Shown: positions 40,084-48,855 of the stretch, in pieces
Layout: every line of letters starts with the position of its first letter
Numbering within the stretch: the first letter of the stretch is position 1
Assembly: GCF_003813775.1 (NCBI RefSeq)
Contig: NZ_RPDH01000001.1
Location: 1-64,000 of the forward strand
From: Chitinophaga lutea
GTDB taxonomy: Bacteria > Bacteroidota > Bacteroidia > Chitinophagales > Chitinophagaceae
DNA length: 64,000 nt
Direction of reading: 5' to 3'
Notes under the pieces: generated by a model
Told to the model about the DNA's origin: nothing
What the model saw: only the letters and a program-made list of their open reading frames with translations
The model's database searches: none
Program-made: the position numbers and the translations under genes

Positions 40084-41193
40084 ATGACATCAAGAAGGAA
40101 CTTCATCCGCAATTCCACGATGGCCTCTGCCTTGGTAGCGGCCACCCCGGCCCTGGGCTTCTCCATACTTCACAAAGACAAACAGCCGGATGCCCCCGCC
40201 GTTATCGGGCACGGCGATTTCAAGTATAAAGTAGATAAAGGCTGGGCGAAAATCGGCGTCAACGGCTACCCGCTGGCCAACTGCCACGAAATGGTGCAGG
40301 ACAGCAAAGGCCGCCTGATCATGCTGGGCGATCATACCAACAATAACATCCTGATATTCGACAAATCCGGCAAGTTGCTGGATTATTGGGGCAGCGCCTA
40401 TCCCGGCGGGCACGGCCTTACCATCAGCAAAGAAGGCGGGGAAGATTTTCTGCTCATCACGGACTGTGGTTATTACCAGGACCGGTGGGGCAACGGGAAG
40501 GCGCAGGCCGGCCAGGTGGTGAAAACCAAAACGGACGGCACCCTCATCTTCGCGATCGGGCATCCCCGTACCATCGGCGTATATTCGGAGAAAGAGGCAT
40601 TCAGGCCCACGGAAACGGCGGTGGCCCCTAACGGGGACATCTACGTAGCGGACGGGTACGGCTCCGACTACATCATCCAGTACGACAGCAACGGGAAATA
40701 CATCCGGCATTTTGGCGGCCATAACAATGCCAATCCCGACCACAACCTGCAAAACGCGCATGGCGTCACCGTAGATACCCGCGACCGCAACAATCCCACC
40801 CTCGTTTGCTCTTCCCGTAATGAGAACTGTTATAAAGTGTTTACGCTCGACGGGAAATTCATCAAGCGGATAGACCTGCCCGGCATGTACGTTTGCCGCG
40901 CCGTGATCAACGGCAGCAACCTGTATGCGGGGGTATGCTGGTCTAAAGATGCAGCGGGAAAAATGTTGGGCTCATCCGGCTTCGTCACCATCCTGGATGC
41001 GGAAAACAAAGTGGTGTCCAGTCCCGGCGGCACGGCCCCGGTATATAAAAACGGGGTATTGCAGCCAACCTTGCAGGCCGCTGTTCCCGTATTCCACCAC
41101 GGCCATGATGTTTGCATCGACGAAGACAAGAGCATCTATGTCTGCCAGTGGAACGCCAATCACACGGCGCCCGTCAAATTAACGAGGGTGTAA
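40084..41193 (+). CDS. Tat-exported NHL-type beta-propeller protein
   Basis: This 369-residue protein opens with a twin-arginine signal (MTSRRNFIRNSTMASALVAA), with SRRNFI matching the Tat motif. The rest is a beta-propeller of NHL-like repeats (CHEMVQDSKGRLIMLGDHTNNNILIFDKSGKLLDYWG, PTETAVAPNGDIYVADGYGSDYIIQYDSNGKYIRHFGG, AHGVTVDTRDRNNPTLVCSSRNEN, DVCIDEDKSIYVCQW). Related propellers include peptidyl-alpha-hydroxyglycine lyase-like and 6-bladed NHL proteins; an enzyme role cannot be assigned. It is monocistronic, with a strong terminator just after it. Confidence 0.8.
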   Translation: MTSRRNFIRNSTMASALVAATPALGFSILHKDKQPDAPAVIGHGDFKYKVDKGWAKIGVNGYPLANCHEMVQDSKGRLIMLGDHTNNNILIFDKSGKLLDYWGSAYPGGHGLTISKEGGEDFLLITDCGYYQDRWGNGKAQAGQVVKTKTDGTLIFAIGHPRTIGVYSEKEAFRPTETAVAPNGDIYVADGYGSDYIIQYDSNGKYIRHFGGHNNANPDHNLQNAHGVTVDTRDRNNPTLVCSSRNENCYKVFTLDGKFIKRIDLPGMYVCRAVINGSNLYAGVCWSKDAAGKMLGSSGFVTILDAENKVVSSPGGTAPVYKNGVLQPTLQAAVPVFHHGHDVCIDEDKSIYVCQWNANHTAPVKLTRV

Positions 41194-41206
41194 CATATCA
41201 ATACCG

Positions 41207-41249
41207 ATAACAATGGCCTCCGGAATGTGCTTCCGGAGGCCATTGTTAT
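41207..41249. terminator. Terminator between convergent genes
   Basis: A perfect 19-bp inverted repeat (41207-41225 with 41231-41249, loop TGTGC) begins ATAACAATGGCC. It lies 14 bases past the beta-propeller stop and 34 before the stop of the convergent hydrolase gene, so it can end both transcripts. Confidence 0.8.
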
Positions 41250-41282
41250 TGTATACCCGTTACATCAGCATATTGGCCGGCA

Positions 41283-42140
41283 CTATTTCCTGTTCAGGAA
41301 CTCCATCACCATCGGCATGAACCAGTCTGTTCGCTCCAATACCCGCAGGTGTGAAGTATGCGGCATAACCAGCAAACTGACGGCAGGCATCGGTGTTAAA
41401 TCGCCCATCACCCCACCCCCTAATTTGGTTAACATTTTGGTGGCGTGTTCCATCGTTGTACCATCGGCATCACCGAAAACAAGTAGCAGGGAATGTTTGA
41501 TGTTGACATAGTCTTTCTCCCAATTCTGAGGCGACATATCCAGCTTCTTCAGCTTTTCCACGAGCCTGGGAAAATGCGCCGGATTGGGCGCCAGGCTGTC
41601 GTATTGCTGCTTGAAGATCGTTCCTTCAAACAAGGCGGGTGTCAGCGTCGGCACGAGCGGCTTGAATACAGGCTGAATGCCTTCATCGCTATAAGATGCG
41701 GACATGGAGATCATTTTCTTTACAGCCTGCGGATGCCGGATCGCCAATTGCAGTACAACGGCTCCTCCGAGGCTGAAGCCCATTACATCGGCGCTGTCTA
41801 TTCGCAGATGTTTCAGCAGGGCGGCAACATCGTCTGCCAGGTTTTCGCAGGTAATGTCCCGGTCGATGTCCCCGGTGCGGCCATGCGCCTGAAACTCGGC
41901 GACGATCACCTGTCTTGTTCCTGATAACTCCTGCGCGATTTTCCGCATGGGGCCTTCGATGGTCATATACGCCCCGTGCAATAAAACAATGGGGGCGCCG
42001 GCGCCGTGAATTTCGTAGTACATTTTCAAACCGTTTACCGGTGCGTATCCCTTTTTATGCACCGCCTTTTGCTGAGCAGTGGCAGACATGGACATAAAGC
42101 AGCAGAGGGCAAATACGGTGGTTATTATGCTGGTTTTCAT
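41283..42140 (-). CDS. Exported alpha/beta hydrolase
   Basis: This 285-residue protein has a signal peptide (MKTSIITTVFALCCFMSMSATAQ). The alpha/beta-hydrolase fold is clear: oxyanion-hole IVLLHGAYMT, QVIVAEFQAHGRTGD, nucleophile elbow VMGFSLGGAVVLQLAIRHP (Ser of G-x-S-x-G), a FGDADGTT acid strand and a C-terminal PHTSHLRVLE with the catalytic His. Substrate unknown; it may be an esterase or lactonase. It lies 5 bases after the reductase gene at 42146, so the two form an operon. Confidence 0.85.
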   Translation of the reverse strand: MKTSIITTVFALCCFMSMSATAQQKAVHKKGYAPVNGLKMYYEIHGAGAPIVLLHGAYMTIEGPMRKIAQELSGTRQVIVAEFQAHGRTGDIDRDITCENLADDVAALLKHLRIDSADVMGFSLGGAVVLQLAIRHPQAVKKMISMSASYSDEGIQPVFKPLVPTLTPALFEGTIFKQQYDSLAPNPAHFPRLVEKLKKLDMSPQNWEKDYVNIKHSLLLVFGDADGTTMEHATKMLTKLGGGVMGDLTPMPAVSLLVMPHTSHLRVLERTDWFMPMVMEFLNRK

Positions 42141-42145
42141 GGTTT

Positions 42146-42703
42146 TTATTTTGGTTGATATTGAAGCAATACGATCCCGCAGGGGAAAGCTTTTGATTGC
42201 ACGAGCTGCAGGCCGGTTCTGCCGGTAAACGGCGTAAGCCCCTTCCCGATTGAAGTCGGATTGATGAACAGGTGGAGCTCGTCCACCAGCCCTTCCCCGA
42301 TCAGGGCAGATGCAAAAGTGGCACCGCCATAAGCGATGATGTCTTTACCCTGTTGTTTTTTCAGCTGGGTGATTTCGTGGGAAAGGGTTCCTTTGGCTAA
42401 CACGGTATTGTCCCATCCCGGCAAGCCGGGCGTTCTGGAAAAAACGACCTTGGGTGTGTCTGTAAATTTCCGGCCGGCGCTGTACTGGGGATCGTCCGGA
42501 TCCGCAGCCACGGTAGCCCAGTAAGGGATGAACCCTTCTGCAAGTTTTCGGCCGAGTACGATACAATCGACCGGTTCCGTCAGGTCCGTAACATATTGTT
42601 TTATTTCATCGTCCCATTCGTGGGTCATCCAGTCCATTTCGCCGTCAGGGCCGGCGCAAAAACTGTCGAGCGACAGTTGCATTTGCAGTTTTAGTTTTCG
42701 CAT
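42146..42703 (-). CDS. Dihydrofolate reductase-like (RibD C-terminal type) protein
   Basis: This 185-residue cytoplasmic protein has the RibD-C/DHFR-like fold: KLQMQLSLDSFCAGPDGEMDWMTHEW at the N-terminus, CIVLGRKLAEGF, VVFSRT, KKQQGKDIIAYGGATFASALIGEGLVDELHLFINPTSIGKGLTPF. Proteins of this kind are small NADPH-dependent reductases related to the riboflavin enzyme, though rarely part of riboflavin synthesis. It is followed 5 bases later by the exported hydrolase. No flavin-pathway genes are near. Confidence 0.87.
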   Translation of the reverse strand: MRKLKLQMQLSLDSFCAGPDGEMDWMTHEWDDEIKQYVTDLTEPVDCIVLGRKLAEGFIPYWATVAADPDDPQYSAGRKFTDTPKVVFSRTPGLPGWDNTVLAKGTLSHEITQLKKQQGKDIIAYGGATFASALIGEGLVDELHLFINPTSIGKGLTPFTGRTGLQLVQSKAFPCGIVLLQYQPK

Positions 42704-42771
42704 ATTCTTATGTTTTCATAAAAATATGCGGTCGTTCACCAGAGGGGCGTGATTGAAATCACAAAAGCAAT

Positions 42772-43347
42772 TCAGGCGTTCAGGATCTGGCTTCTGGCCC
42801 TGCTTAATGCTTCCCGGCTGATGTAGAGGTACTTGGCCAGGTCCGTCAGGGAAACGCTGTTCAGTAATCCGGGCTGGTTCCGGAGCACATGATCGTACCG
42901 CGCCATAGGACTTGCCAGCGAAAGTATTTTCAGATGTTCTTCATGCTGCTGCATCAACTGCTGCGTTAGTATGAATCCCAGGTTGGTGATGCGCTGGTTT
43001 TTATAACACAGCTCCACCAATGCGTCGTTACCGGTCACCATCACTACGGACGGCTCCATGGCGACGATGGCAAATTCAGACGGGACCTGCCGGTTATAGC
43101 TCTCGCAGCTGGCCAGGAAGTCGGTTTCGAAGCTGAATTTCAGTATTTTCTCTTCCCCGTTACTGGCGGAAGTCACGTTTTTAAAACTCCCCTCCAGGAT
43201 GAAGGCGCAAACCTTCGACACCTCTCCTTCATACACCAGCACCTGGTCTTTATCGAACCGTTTAATGACGGAGATATCCAGCCACTGCTGCCAGTCGTTC
43301 TCCGAACAGATGCCGTACCGGGTTGCCAGTTGTTGTATGACTTTCAT
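42772..43347 (-). CDS. Crp/Fnr-family transcriptional regulator
   Basis: This 191-residue protein has a cyclic-nucleotide-binding-like beta-barrel (residues about 20-130: IKRFDKDQVLVYEGEVSKVCAFILEGSFKNV, NGEEKILKFSFETDFLAS) and a C-terminal helix-turn-helix (SLTDLAKYLYISREALSRARSQIL). The cAMP-contact residues of true Crp are not evident, as is common in this phylum. It lies 68 bases upstream of the reductase/hydrolase pair on the same strand and may control them. Confidence 0.87.
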   Translation of the reverse strand: MKVIQQLATRYGICSENDWQQWLDISVIKRFDKDQVLVYEGEVSKVCAFILEGSFKNVTSASNGEEKILKFSFETDFLASCESYNRQVPSEFAIVAMEPSVVMVTGNDALVELCYKNQRITNLGFILTQQLMQQHEEHLKILSLASPMARYDHVLRNQPGLLNSVSLTDLAKYLYISREALSRARSQILNA

Positions 43348-43516
43348 ATATTACAAATATACAATTTAACTACAGCGAACTATCGATATTGTGAAATTAG
43401 GGAAAATATGAAGCGGGAACGGAGCGAATCATGAAAAGACCGTAAAGCAGGGTACGCCACCGTTGAAATTTGAATTAAAAATACGCGTTCGCGGCGTATT
43501 GTCAAAGGCCCATGAA

Positions 43517-43556
43517 AAAGGCCCTCAAACATCACCGGTGATATCCGAGGGCCTTT
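43517..43556 (-). terminator. Terminator of HEAT/cytochrome c gene
   Basis: A 10-bp stem (AAAGGCCCTC with GAGGGCCTTT) encloses a second palindrome (ATCACCGGTGAT). On the minus strand it is followed by CTTTTTC. It lies about 20 bases past the stop of the minus-strand gene at 43575. Confidence 0.75.
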
Positions 43557-43574
43557 GTATGTAAAAAGTCCGTT

Positions 43575-46187
43575 CTATTTCTTCTGCTGCGCCAGGAAAG
43601 TCACCAGCGACGCCAGTTCCTCATACGACAGTGCATTGGCCAACCCTGCCGGCATCATGGAATTTTTCAGTTCCTTGCGGCTCACGATATCCGATGCCTT
43701 GATGGTGGTCACATTGCCGCCGATATCTCTCAGCACCACTTTGGCGGCGGTTTCTTCCGTCACGAATCCCATATAGCTCTTGTTGCCTTTGGCGGTGATC
43801 ATCACCGTGGCGAAACCCTGGGAAATGGAAGCGTTCGGCTTCAGGATGGATTCGGCGATCTGCTCGCGGTTCATGATGGAGCCTACCTGCCCCATGAATG
43901 GGCCTTTCATTTTCTCGCCCTTGCTGATGCTGTGGCAGGCGATGCAACCCTGGGTGGTAAACAGCACTTTTCCTTTGGCGGCATCTCCTTTCAGGTTATT
44001 GATGGCCAGCAGTACGTCTTCGATGGACGATTTACCCACCTGTCCTTTCTTATTCTTGATTTTCTCCAGGTCTACCTTCGGTTCTTTGGCTGCTACCGGC
44101 TCCGCTTTCTTTTCCGGTGCGAATGCGGCAATATCCATCCTGTGGCGGGCATCGAGGTCCCTGAAGTATTGTTTGCGGGCAGGCCCTGCCTTTACCGCTT
44201 CCGCTTTCAGGAATTTTTCGATGGCAGGCGAGCTTTCCCACAGCACGGCTTTGTAGTAAGGGCCGTGTGAATCCGGGCGGGTGCCCCACCACCAGGATGC
44301 GTCGTAGGCATCTTCTTTTTTGTAGAGGCGTGCCAGCGTGGTGAGGATCTGTTTTTTCACCTTTTCGTCTTTCGACACGCGGTAGGCGCTCATCAAACCG
44401 GTCACCGCTTTCTGATCGTGCATATAACGCAGCGTCCACAGTGCGAGGGCGCTGTTCGGCGTGTTGATATTAGCCACGGCGGCATCCACGGCATGCAGGT
44501 TCACAAGGGCCTGCACGGCCAGGTGGGGCAGCACGATCGCCGCATTGGGCGTAGCGTGCGGGCCTTCCGTTTCTTTGGCGGGTGTGGCGAAGGAAGCAGG
44601 TACTTTGGTTTGCAGCAGCGCGGTAGCAGCATCCGTGCGGCCCAAACGGCCCAGCCCGATGATGGCGGCAGCCTGCACACGCGGCGACGCATCTTTGAGG
44701 CCTTCCAGGAAGGGCGCTGCAGGCACGTCTTTCACGATGCCTTTACGGTCGGCCAACGCCCGCAGGGCATGTTCTTTCACCGCCGCATCTTTTGTCAATC
44801 CCGCCAATGCAGGAATGCCTTCAGCGCCTGCCGCCTGTGCGTAGGTATAGATACCGGCCACGCGGGCATACAAAGGCAACTGCGCGTCCGATGCGATGGC
44901 GAGTGCGGCGGCAACGCCCTGTTTATCGGCCCGGGCCACCAGTTCCTGCGACGCGTTCAGGCGGGCTACGGAGCTGGGTGATTTCAGCAACTGTGCCAGT
45001 TCTTCAACGGACACTTTCGCCAGGTCGGGAAATGCCGTGTACGTCCAGTTATTGGGTACCGCGCGGATCACATATCCTTTGTTCGGGCTGCCGGAATAAC
45101 CTGCGCCATCCCATGCGGAGAGGAACAGCCTGCCGGAACCGTCCACATCGAGGTCGGTGATCTGGGGGAGTTGCAAAAAGTCTTCTTCCTTCTGGGTGAA
45201 GCTGGAACCATCGGGCATTACCCGGTGGATGTACAGCATGCTCCGGCCCCAGTCGGCCATCATCGGCACGTTATTGTATTTTTCCGGCCAGTTGGGCTCG
45301 GACATAAACAGGGCCCCGGTGCCGGAACCGCCGCCAACGTCTACCAGCGCGGGTAATATTTCGTCTGTAAAATGTTTGAACAGCACAGGATAGCCATATT
45401 CGCCGGACTGGATATGGTGCGAGAACCGCACGTTCCATCCACCGCCGTCGTTGGTATTTTCGCGGGTGAATACGTTCATATACGGGTCGATGGCCACGTC
45501 GTACACGTTACGGGTGCCGTGCGTGAATATCTCCATTTCTGTACCGTCGGGGCGTACACGTACGATCCCGCCGCCCAGCATGGTCAGTTTTTTGCCGGAA
45601 CGGTCGGTGGCGTTATGGAACCCGAAATCGCCCACGGCGATGTAGATCCATCCGTCGATGCCCATCCGGATACCGTTGGTGGCGTGGTCCGTGCCCCGTT
45701 CCTGGATGTATTTGGTGTTGCTGAGGTTCTCGATCAGCGGCTGGGCGGGCCCGTCCGCTTTTCCATCCCCGTCTTTATCTTCAAACAGCACCAGGGCCAT
45801 GCCGGTAGCTTTGCCCGTTTCTTTGGAAAAGGTGGTGTGCAATACGTACACCCGGTTGCCCAGCACCATGATGCCGCGGGGATTGTCCACCACCGCGAAT
45901 TCGATGTGCTGGTCCATTTTGCCGTCGTTATCCTGGTCGACCAGCTTGAGGATACGGCCTTTGCCGGGGTCTTTCCCCAGCGAGCCGATCATATCCACAC
46001 CAACAAACACTTCGCCGGTAGGCGCCACTGCAAGGCAGGCGGGGCTGGGCGTTACGTCAGGGCCGGAAAATCTCGTAATGGTTAACTCCGGCGGGTTGGA
46101 AGACGTGTTGAGCGTGTTTCCAACGAAACTCGTTGCGCCGACTAATACTGTAAGAGAGTAGATCAGTGGAAGTGAAAACTTAATCAT
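43575..46187 (-). CDS. Exported propeller-HEAT-cytochrome c protein (PVC-type heme-binding domain)
   Basis: This 870-residue exported protein has an N-terminal signal (IKFSLPLIYSLTVLVGATSF). Residues about 30-375 are a soluble-dehydrogenase-like propeller (LAVAPTGEVFVGVDMIGSLGKDPGKGRILKLVDQDNDGKMD, GTDHATNGIRMGIDGWIYIAVGDFGFHNAT, GGGIVRVRPDGTEMEIFTHGTRNVYDVAIDPYMNVF). Residues about 390-640 are HEAT repeats (ASQELVARAD, VQAAAIIGLGRLGRTDAATALL). The C-terminus is a cytochrome c domain with heme motif C748-IAC-H752 and a candidate Met ligand in SMMPAGL. Such fusions are thought to oxidise sugars or polyols in the periplasm. It is monocistronic. Substrate and electron acceptor unknown. Confidence 0.85.
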   Translation of the reverse strand: MIKFSLPLIYSLTVLVGATSFVGNTLNTSSNPPELTITRFSGPDVTPSPACLAVAPTGEVFVGVDMIGSLGKDPGKGRILKLVDQDNDGKMDQHIEFAVVDNPRGIMVLGNRVYVLHTTFSKETGKATGMALVLFEDKDGDGKADGPAQPLIENLSNTKYIQERGTDHATNGIRMGIDGWIYIAVGDFGFHNATDRSGKKLTMLGGGIVRVRPDGTEMEIFTHGTRNVYDVAIDPYMNVFTRENTNDGGGWNVRFSHHIQSGEYGYPVLFKHFTDEILPALVDVGGGSGTGALFMSEPNWPEKYNNVPMMADWGRSMLYIHRVMPDGSSFTQKEEDFLQLPQITDLDVDGSGRLFLSAWDGAGYSGSPNKGYVIRAVPNNWTYTAFPDLAKVSVEELAQLLKSPSSVARLNASQELVARADKQGVAAALAIASDAQLPLYARVAGIYTYAQAAGAEGIPALAGLTKDAAVKEHALRALADRKGIVKDVPAAPFLEGLKDASPRVQAAAIIGLGRLGRTDAATALLQTKVPASFATPAKETEGPHATPNAAIVLPHLAVQALVNLHAVDAAVANINTPNSALALWTLRYMHDQKAVTGLMSAYRVSKDEKVKKQILTTLARLYKKEDAYDASWWWGTRPDSHGPYYKAVLWESSPAIEKFLKAEAVKAGPARKQYFRDLDARHRMDIAAFAPEKKAEPVAAKEPKVDLEKIKNKKGQVGKSSIEDVLLAINNLKGDAAKGKVLFTTQGCIACHSISKGEKMKGPFMGQVGSIMNREQIAESILKPNASISQGFATVMITAKGNKSYMGFVTEETAAKVVLRDIGGNVTTIKASDIVSRKELKNSMMPAGLANALSYEELASLVTFLAQQKK

Positions 46188-46372
46188 TTGTATGTACTGT
46201 TAATTTAATATGGCGTTACCATACGCTTATCAATTCAAAAGAGCGGCCAATATTATAAAAAAATATTTTTCGTGGGGGATTTATTTTTTGGACGGCAGCC
46301 AGGCGGAACAGCGGCAATAATCTTCACACTTTAGCCAATATAGCGTTACTTTGCCGTTCAGTCAATACAACT

Positions 46373-46948
46373 ATGGAACATATCCAGGATCTCTTACGGG
46401 CCGGACAGATAGCGGAAGCCATCCGGGAAACAGAAACAAAGCTCGGCCTGCTGCCGTCATCGGACTTTCACGGAGTGATCGGCAAAGACCTGCTGCACCT
46501 GCAGCCGGCGCTTACGTCGTTTCTGAACCACTTTTATACGGACATGAAGGAGGAAGAAGAGCTGGACATGAAGGCGATGTATATCGAAATGAACAGCTTC
46601 ACCATACAATACGACCGCTGGTTCCTTCATGTATTGGGCTACGAGTCGCTGTCAGACCGGGACAACCTCGACTGGCTGACGGACTTCAGCGGCGAATCCG
46701 AAAAGAGCCTCGTCATCACCGGGTATGAAGCGCTGCAGGAAGCCAATAAAAAATACATGCAATCCGAAGGGTACCGCAACGACGACCTGCGGCAGGCATG
46801 TGAACTGCAGGAACTGCTGGTGATCCTGCGGGTGCAGGAACTGGTCAGCCATACCGTAACGGCGGGTAAAGGAAAATTCCCCTGGGCCGACCTTCCCGTA
46901 TTTGTGGCGGCGCATGATTATGAAGACCTGATGTTTATTACGAAATAA
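46373..46948 (+). CDS. Conserved-looking hypothetical protein
   Basis: This 191-residue cytoplasmic protein is mainly helical and acidic (IQDLLRAGQIAEAIRETETKLGLL, DMKEEEELDMKAMYIEMNSF, EALQEANKKYMQSEGYRNDDLRQACELQELLVILRVQELV). It has no signal peptide or membrane helix, and I recognise no family. A near-consensus box (TTACTTTG, 46345-46352, one mismatch to TAnnTTTG) lies 20 bases before the ATG. The RNase H gene follows after 18 bases, so the two are probably co-transcribed. Confidence 0.6.
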   Translation: MEHIQDLLRAGQIAEAIRETETKLGLLPSSDFHGVIGKDLLHLQPALTSFLNHFYTDMKEEEELDMKAMYIEMNSFTIQYDRWFLHVLGYESLSDRDNLDWLTDFSGESEKSLVITGYEALQEANKKYMQSEGYRNDDLRQACELQELLVILRVQELVSHTVTAGKGKFPWADLPVFVAAHDYEDLMFITK

Positions 46949-46966
46949 ATCCGGGACCCACCGATT

Positions 46967-47455
46967 TTGCCCACACCACTCACTACCACCACCGTAACAA
47001 TCTACACAGACGGCAGCTGCCATCCGCCATTGCGCATGGGGGCCTGGGTAGCCATATTGCTGAAAGGGGATGAAAAAACGGTATTGACCGGCACCGCCAC
47101 GGATGCCACCAACAACAGCATGGAACTGACGGCGGTCATTAAAGCCATTGAATATGTGCTGGCACACTACGCCGGCACAACAAGCCTCACCATCGTGACA
47201 GACAGCCAGTATGTAACAGGCCTCCCTGCCCGAAAGGAAAAACTGACCGCCCGTGATTTCAATACCAGGAAAGGAGACGAGCTGCGGAACGCGGATCTGG
47301 TAAAAACACTGTTCGGCTATTTGCCGGCGCTTGACATTGAATTTGTAAAGATCAAAGCGCATCAAAAACGGAACGGGGTTGCGGATTACAACGTGGAGGC
47401 GGATAAACAGTCAAGGAAGCTGGTGCGGGAAATGGTAAAGGGAAACTGCCTGTAA
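46967..47455 (+). CDS. Ribonuclease H family protein, TTG start
   Basis: This 162-residue product has all four RNase H1 acidic positions: D in VTIYTDGSC, E in NNSMELTAVIKAIEYVL, D in LTIVTDSQYVTGL, and the final D in VADYNVEADKQSR. The Lys/His segment FVKIKAHQK matches the usual HVKGH region. The frame has no ATG before the first motif; TTG at 46967, 18 bases after the previous stop, is the best start. It removes RNA from RNA-DNA hybrids. The sequence is rather divergent, so it may be an accessory copy rather than the housekeeping one. Confidence 0.85.
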   Translation: MPTPLTTTTVTIYTDGSCHPPLRMGAWVAILLKGDEKTVLTGTATDATNNSMELTAVIKAIEYVLAHYAGTTSLTIVTDSQYVTGLPARKEKLTARDFNTRKGDELRNADLVKTLFGYLPALDIEFVKIKAHQKRNGVADYNVEADKQSRKLVREMVKGNCL

Positions 47456-47672
47456 TTTATGCGATTTTATACCTGTCGAACAGTTCGGTCATTATTAGAA
47501 ATATTCCAACACCTGACGCTCTCCTTTTCGTCAGCCACGAAAACCACTTCGATGCAGCTTCGATATTTTCCATTCCGGCACGCACTCCCTTTCGTATTTC
47601 TCTAACGGCCCAAACGGGTGCGCGGGCGCTCTGGCGCGGTTTCTGCGGGCCAGCAGCTATAAAAATTCCATT

Positions 47673-48476
47673 ATGGCCACACAAACAGGACTGATAAAAT
47701 TCACCGGCCAGGTGGGCGGCCTGATCGGTTATAAAGTAGGCGCCGCATACTACCTGCGTTCCGCCGCGCAACAGGTACGCCAGAGCGCCCGCACCCGGCT
47801 GGCGGCCCGCGCCTTCGGGAAGGCTTCCACACTGGGCGCCGCCATGCGCCACGCCCTGAACGGGCAGCTGGACGGCCCTGCCGACAGCGCCGCCGTCAAC
47901 CGCCTTAACAAGGCCCTGCTGGGCGTGCTGCAGGCGGACGACCTTCACCGGCACAAACGCTTCGCGCCCCGCAACTTCAAAAGCCTGAACGGGTTCTGCT
48001 TCAACCAGCACGCGGCCCTCTCCGATGTGATCGCCGTAACGCCGGCCGTACATCGCGACGGGAATGGCCATATACATGTGACCATTCCGCCCATGGAGGC
48101 GGGCAATTACAACCCGCGCGCCACCCACCTGAGCATCAAGGCAGTGGCGGTGCACATGCAACCCGGCTTCGACAGGGCGACCTCCACTTCCTCCGGTGCA
48201 GCGTTGATCCCCATCGGCCTTCCCGCCCGGGAAATCACGCTGGTGGTTCCGGCGGAAAAAGGCGCCATCAGCTGCGTATTGCTCGAAGTGGTGTGCTGCC
48301 GGAAGGAAGGAGGCCGGATGTACCAGCTGCAGAACCGCAAATACACCGCCACGGACATCATTGCCATACTGCCGGGGCGTACCTTGCGGGTGAAAAGAAA
48401 AAAAATGCTGCGTACCAGGAACGAAAGGCTGCAGCTGCTGCCGGAACCGCTGGTTGATTTTTATCCCCGGGAATAG
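47673..48476 (+). CDS. Hypothetical protein with DUF6266-like opening motif
   Basis: This 267-residue protein opens with FTGQVGGLIGYKVGAAYYLRSAAQQVRQSARTRLAARAFGKAS. The G-x-V-G-x-x-I-G...Y-x-R-S...R-T-x-x-A-R-x-x-F-x-x-A spacing is like that of DUF6266 proteins common in Bacteroidota. The rest has several beta strands (IHVTIPPMEAGNYNP, THLSIKAVAVHM, ISCVLLEVVCCRK) and a basic tail. No signal peptide is present. Function unknown and the family link is weak. Confidence 0.6.
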   Translation: MATQTGLIKFTGQVGGLIGYKVGAAYYLRSAAQQVRQSARTRLAARAFGKASTLGAAMRHALNGQLDGPADSAAVNRLNKALLGVLQADDLHRHKRFAPRNFKSLNGFCFNQHAALSDVIAVTPAVHRDGNGHIHVTIPPMEAGNYNPRATHLSIKAVAVHMQPGFDRATSTSSGAALIPIGLPAREITLVVPAEKGAISCVLLEVVCCRKEGGRMYQLQNRKYTATDIIAILPGRTLRVKRKKMLRTRNERLQLLPEPLVDFYPRE

Positions 48477-48855
48477 GTCCGCTCCTTCCGCTCCGTACTT
48501 CCAATCTGCCTATCCCATCCAAAACCGCTCAGCGGATGGCCTCCTCATGCCCCTTTGCTTCGTTGCAGCCCGTTATTCTCCCGCAAACACACACTTTATA
48601 CCCGCCCCGATGCTTTCCCCACCCCCCAGGCGTCTCATTTTCAACGGAACAACGCCCTTTCAGCACATCTCCATGCCCCCTGCAGGCCAAATCCGCATCA
48701 AGTCCACCTGTCACGGTATGTTCACCCGGTGTTCACCCGATGTAACCAGTACCTTCAGCCGGACTTCCGGCAGCGCTTCCCGGGAAGCATGCAACCTCCC
48801 CTACAGGAAAATTCCCCGCAAATCGTTATATTACGAACACAGTTCCACGATCTAC
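48477..48855. other. Intergenic region upstream of hybrid sensor gene
   Basis: These 379 bases contain open frame in phase with the sensor gene, but it is Pro/Ser-rich without domain character and is best read as untranslated. The sensor signal peptide begins at ATG 48856. No TAnnTTTG box was found. Confidence 0.5.

Noticed and set aside
43354..43361. TATATTTG on the minus strand, a match to the -7 consensus
   Set aside because: It lies only 7 bases before the Crp-like start codon and has no TTG at the right distance, so it would give an almost leaderless transcript.
47457..47573. 38-codon minus-strand frame (MENIEAASKWFSW...) convergent with the RNase H gene
   Set aside because: Looks protein-like but has no recognisable family, no partner and no visible start signal; too little to call.
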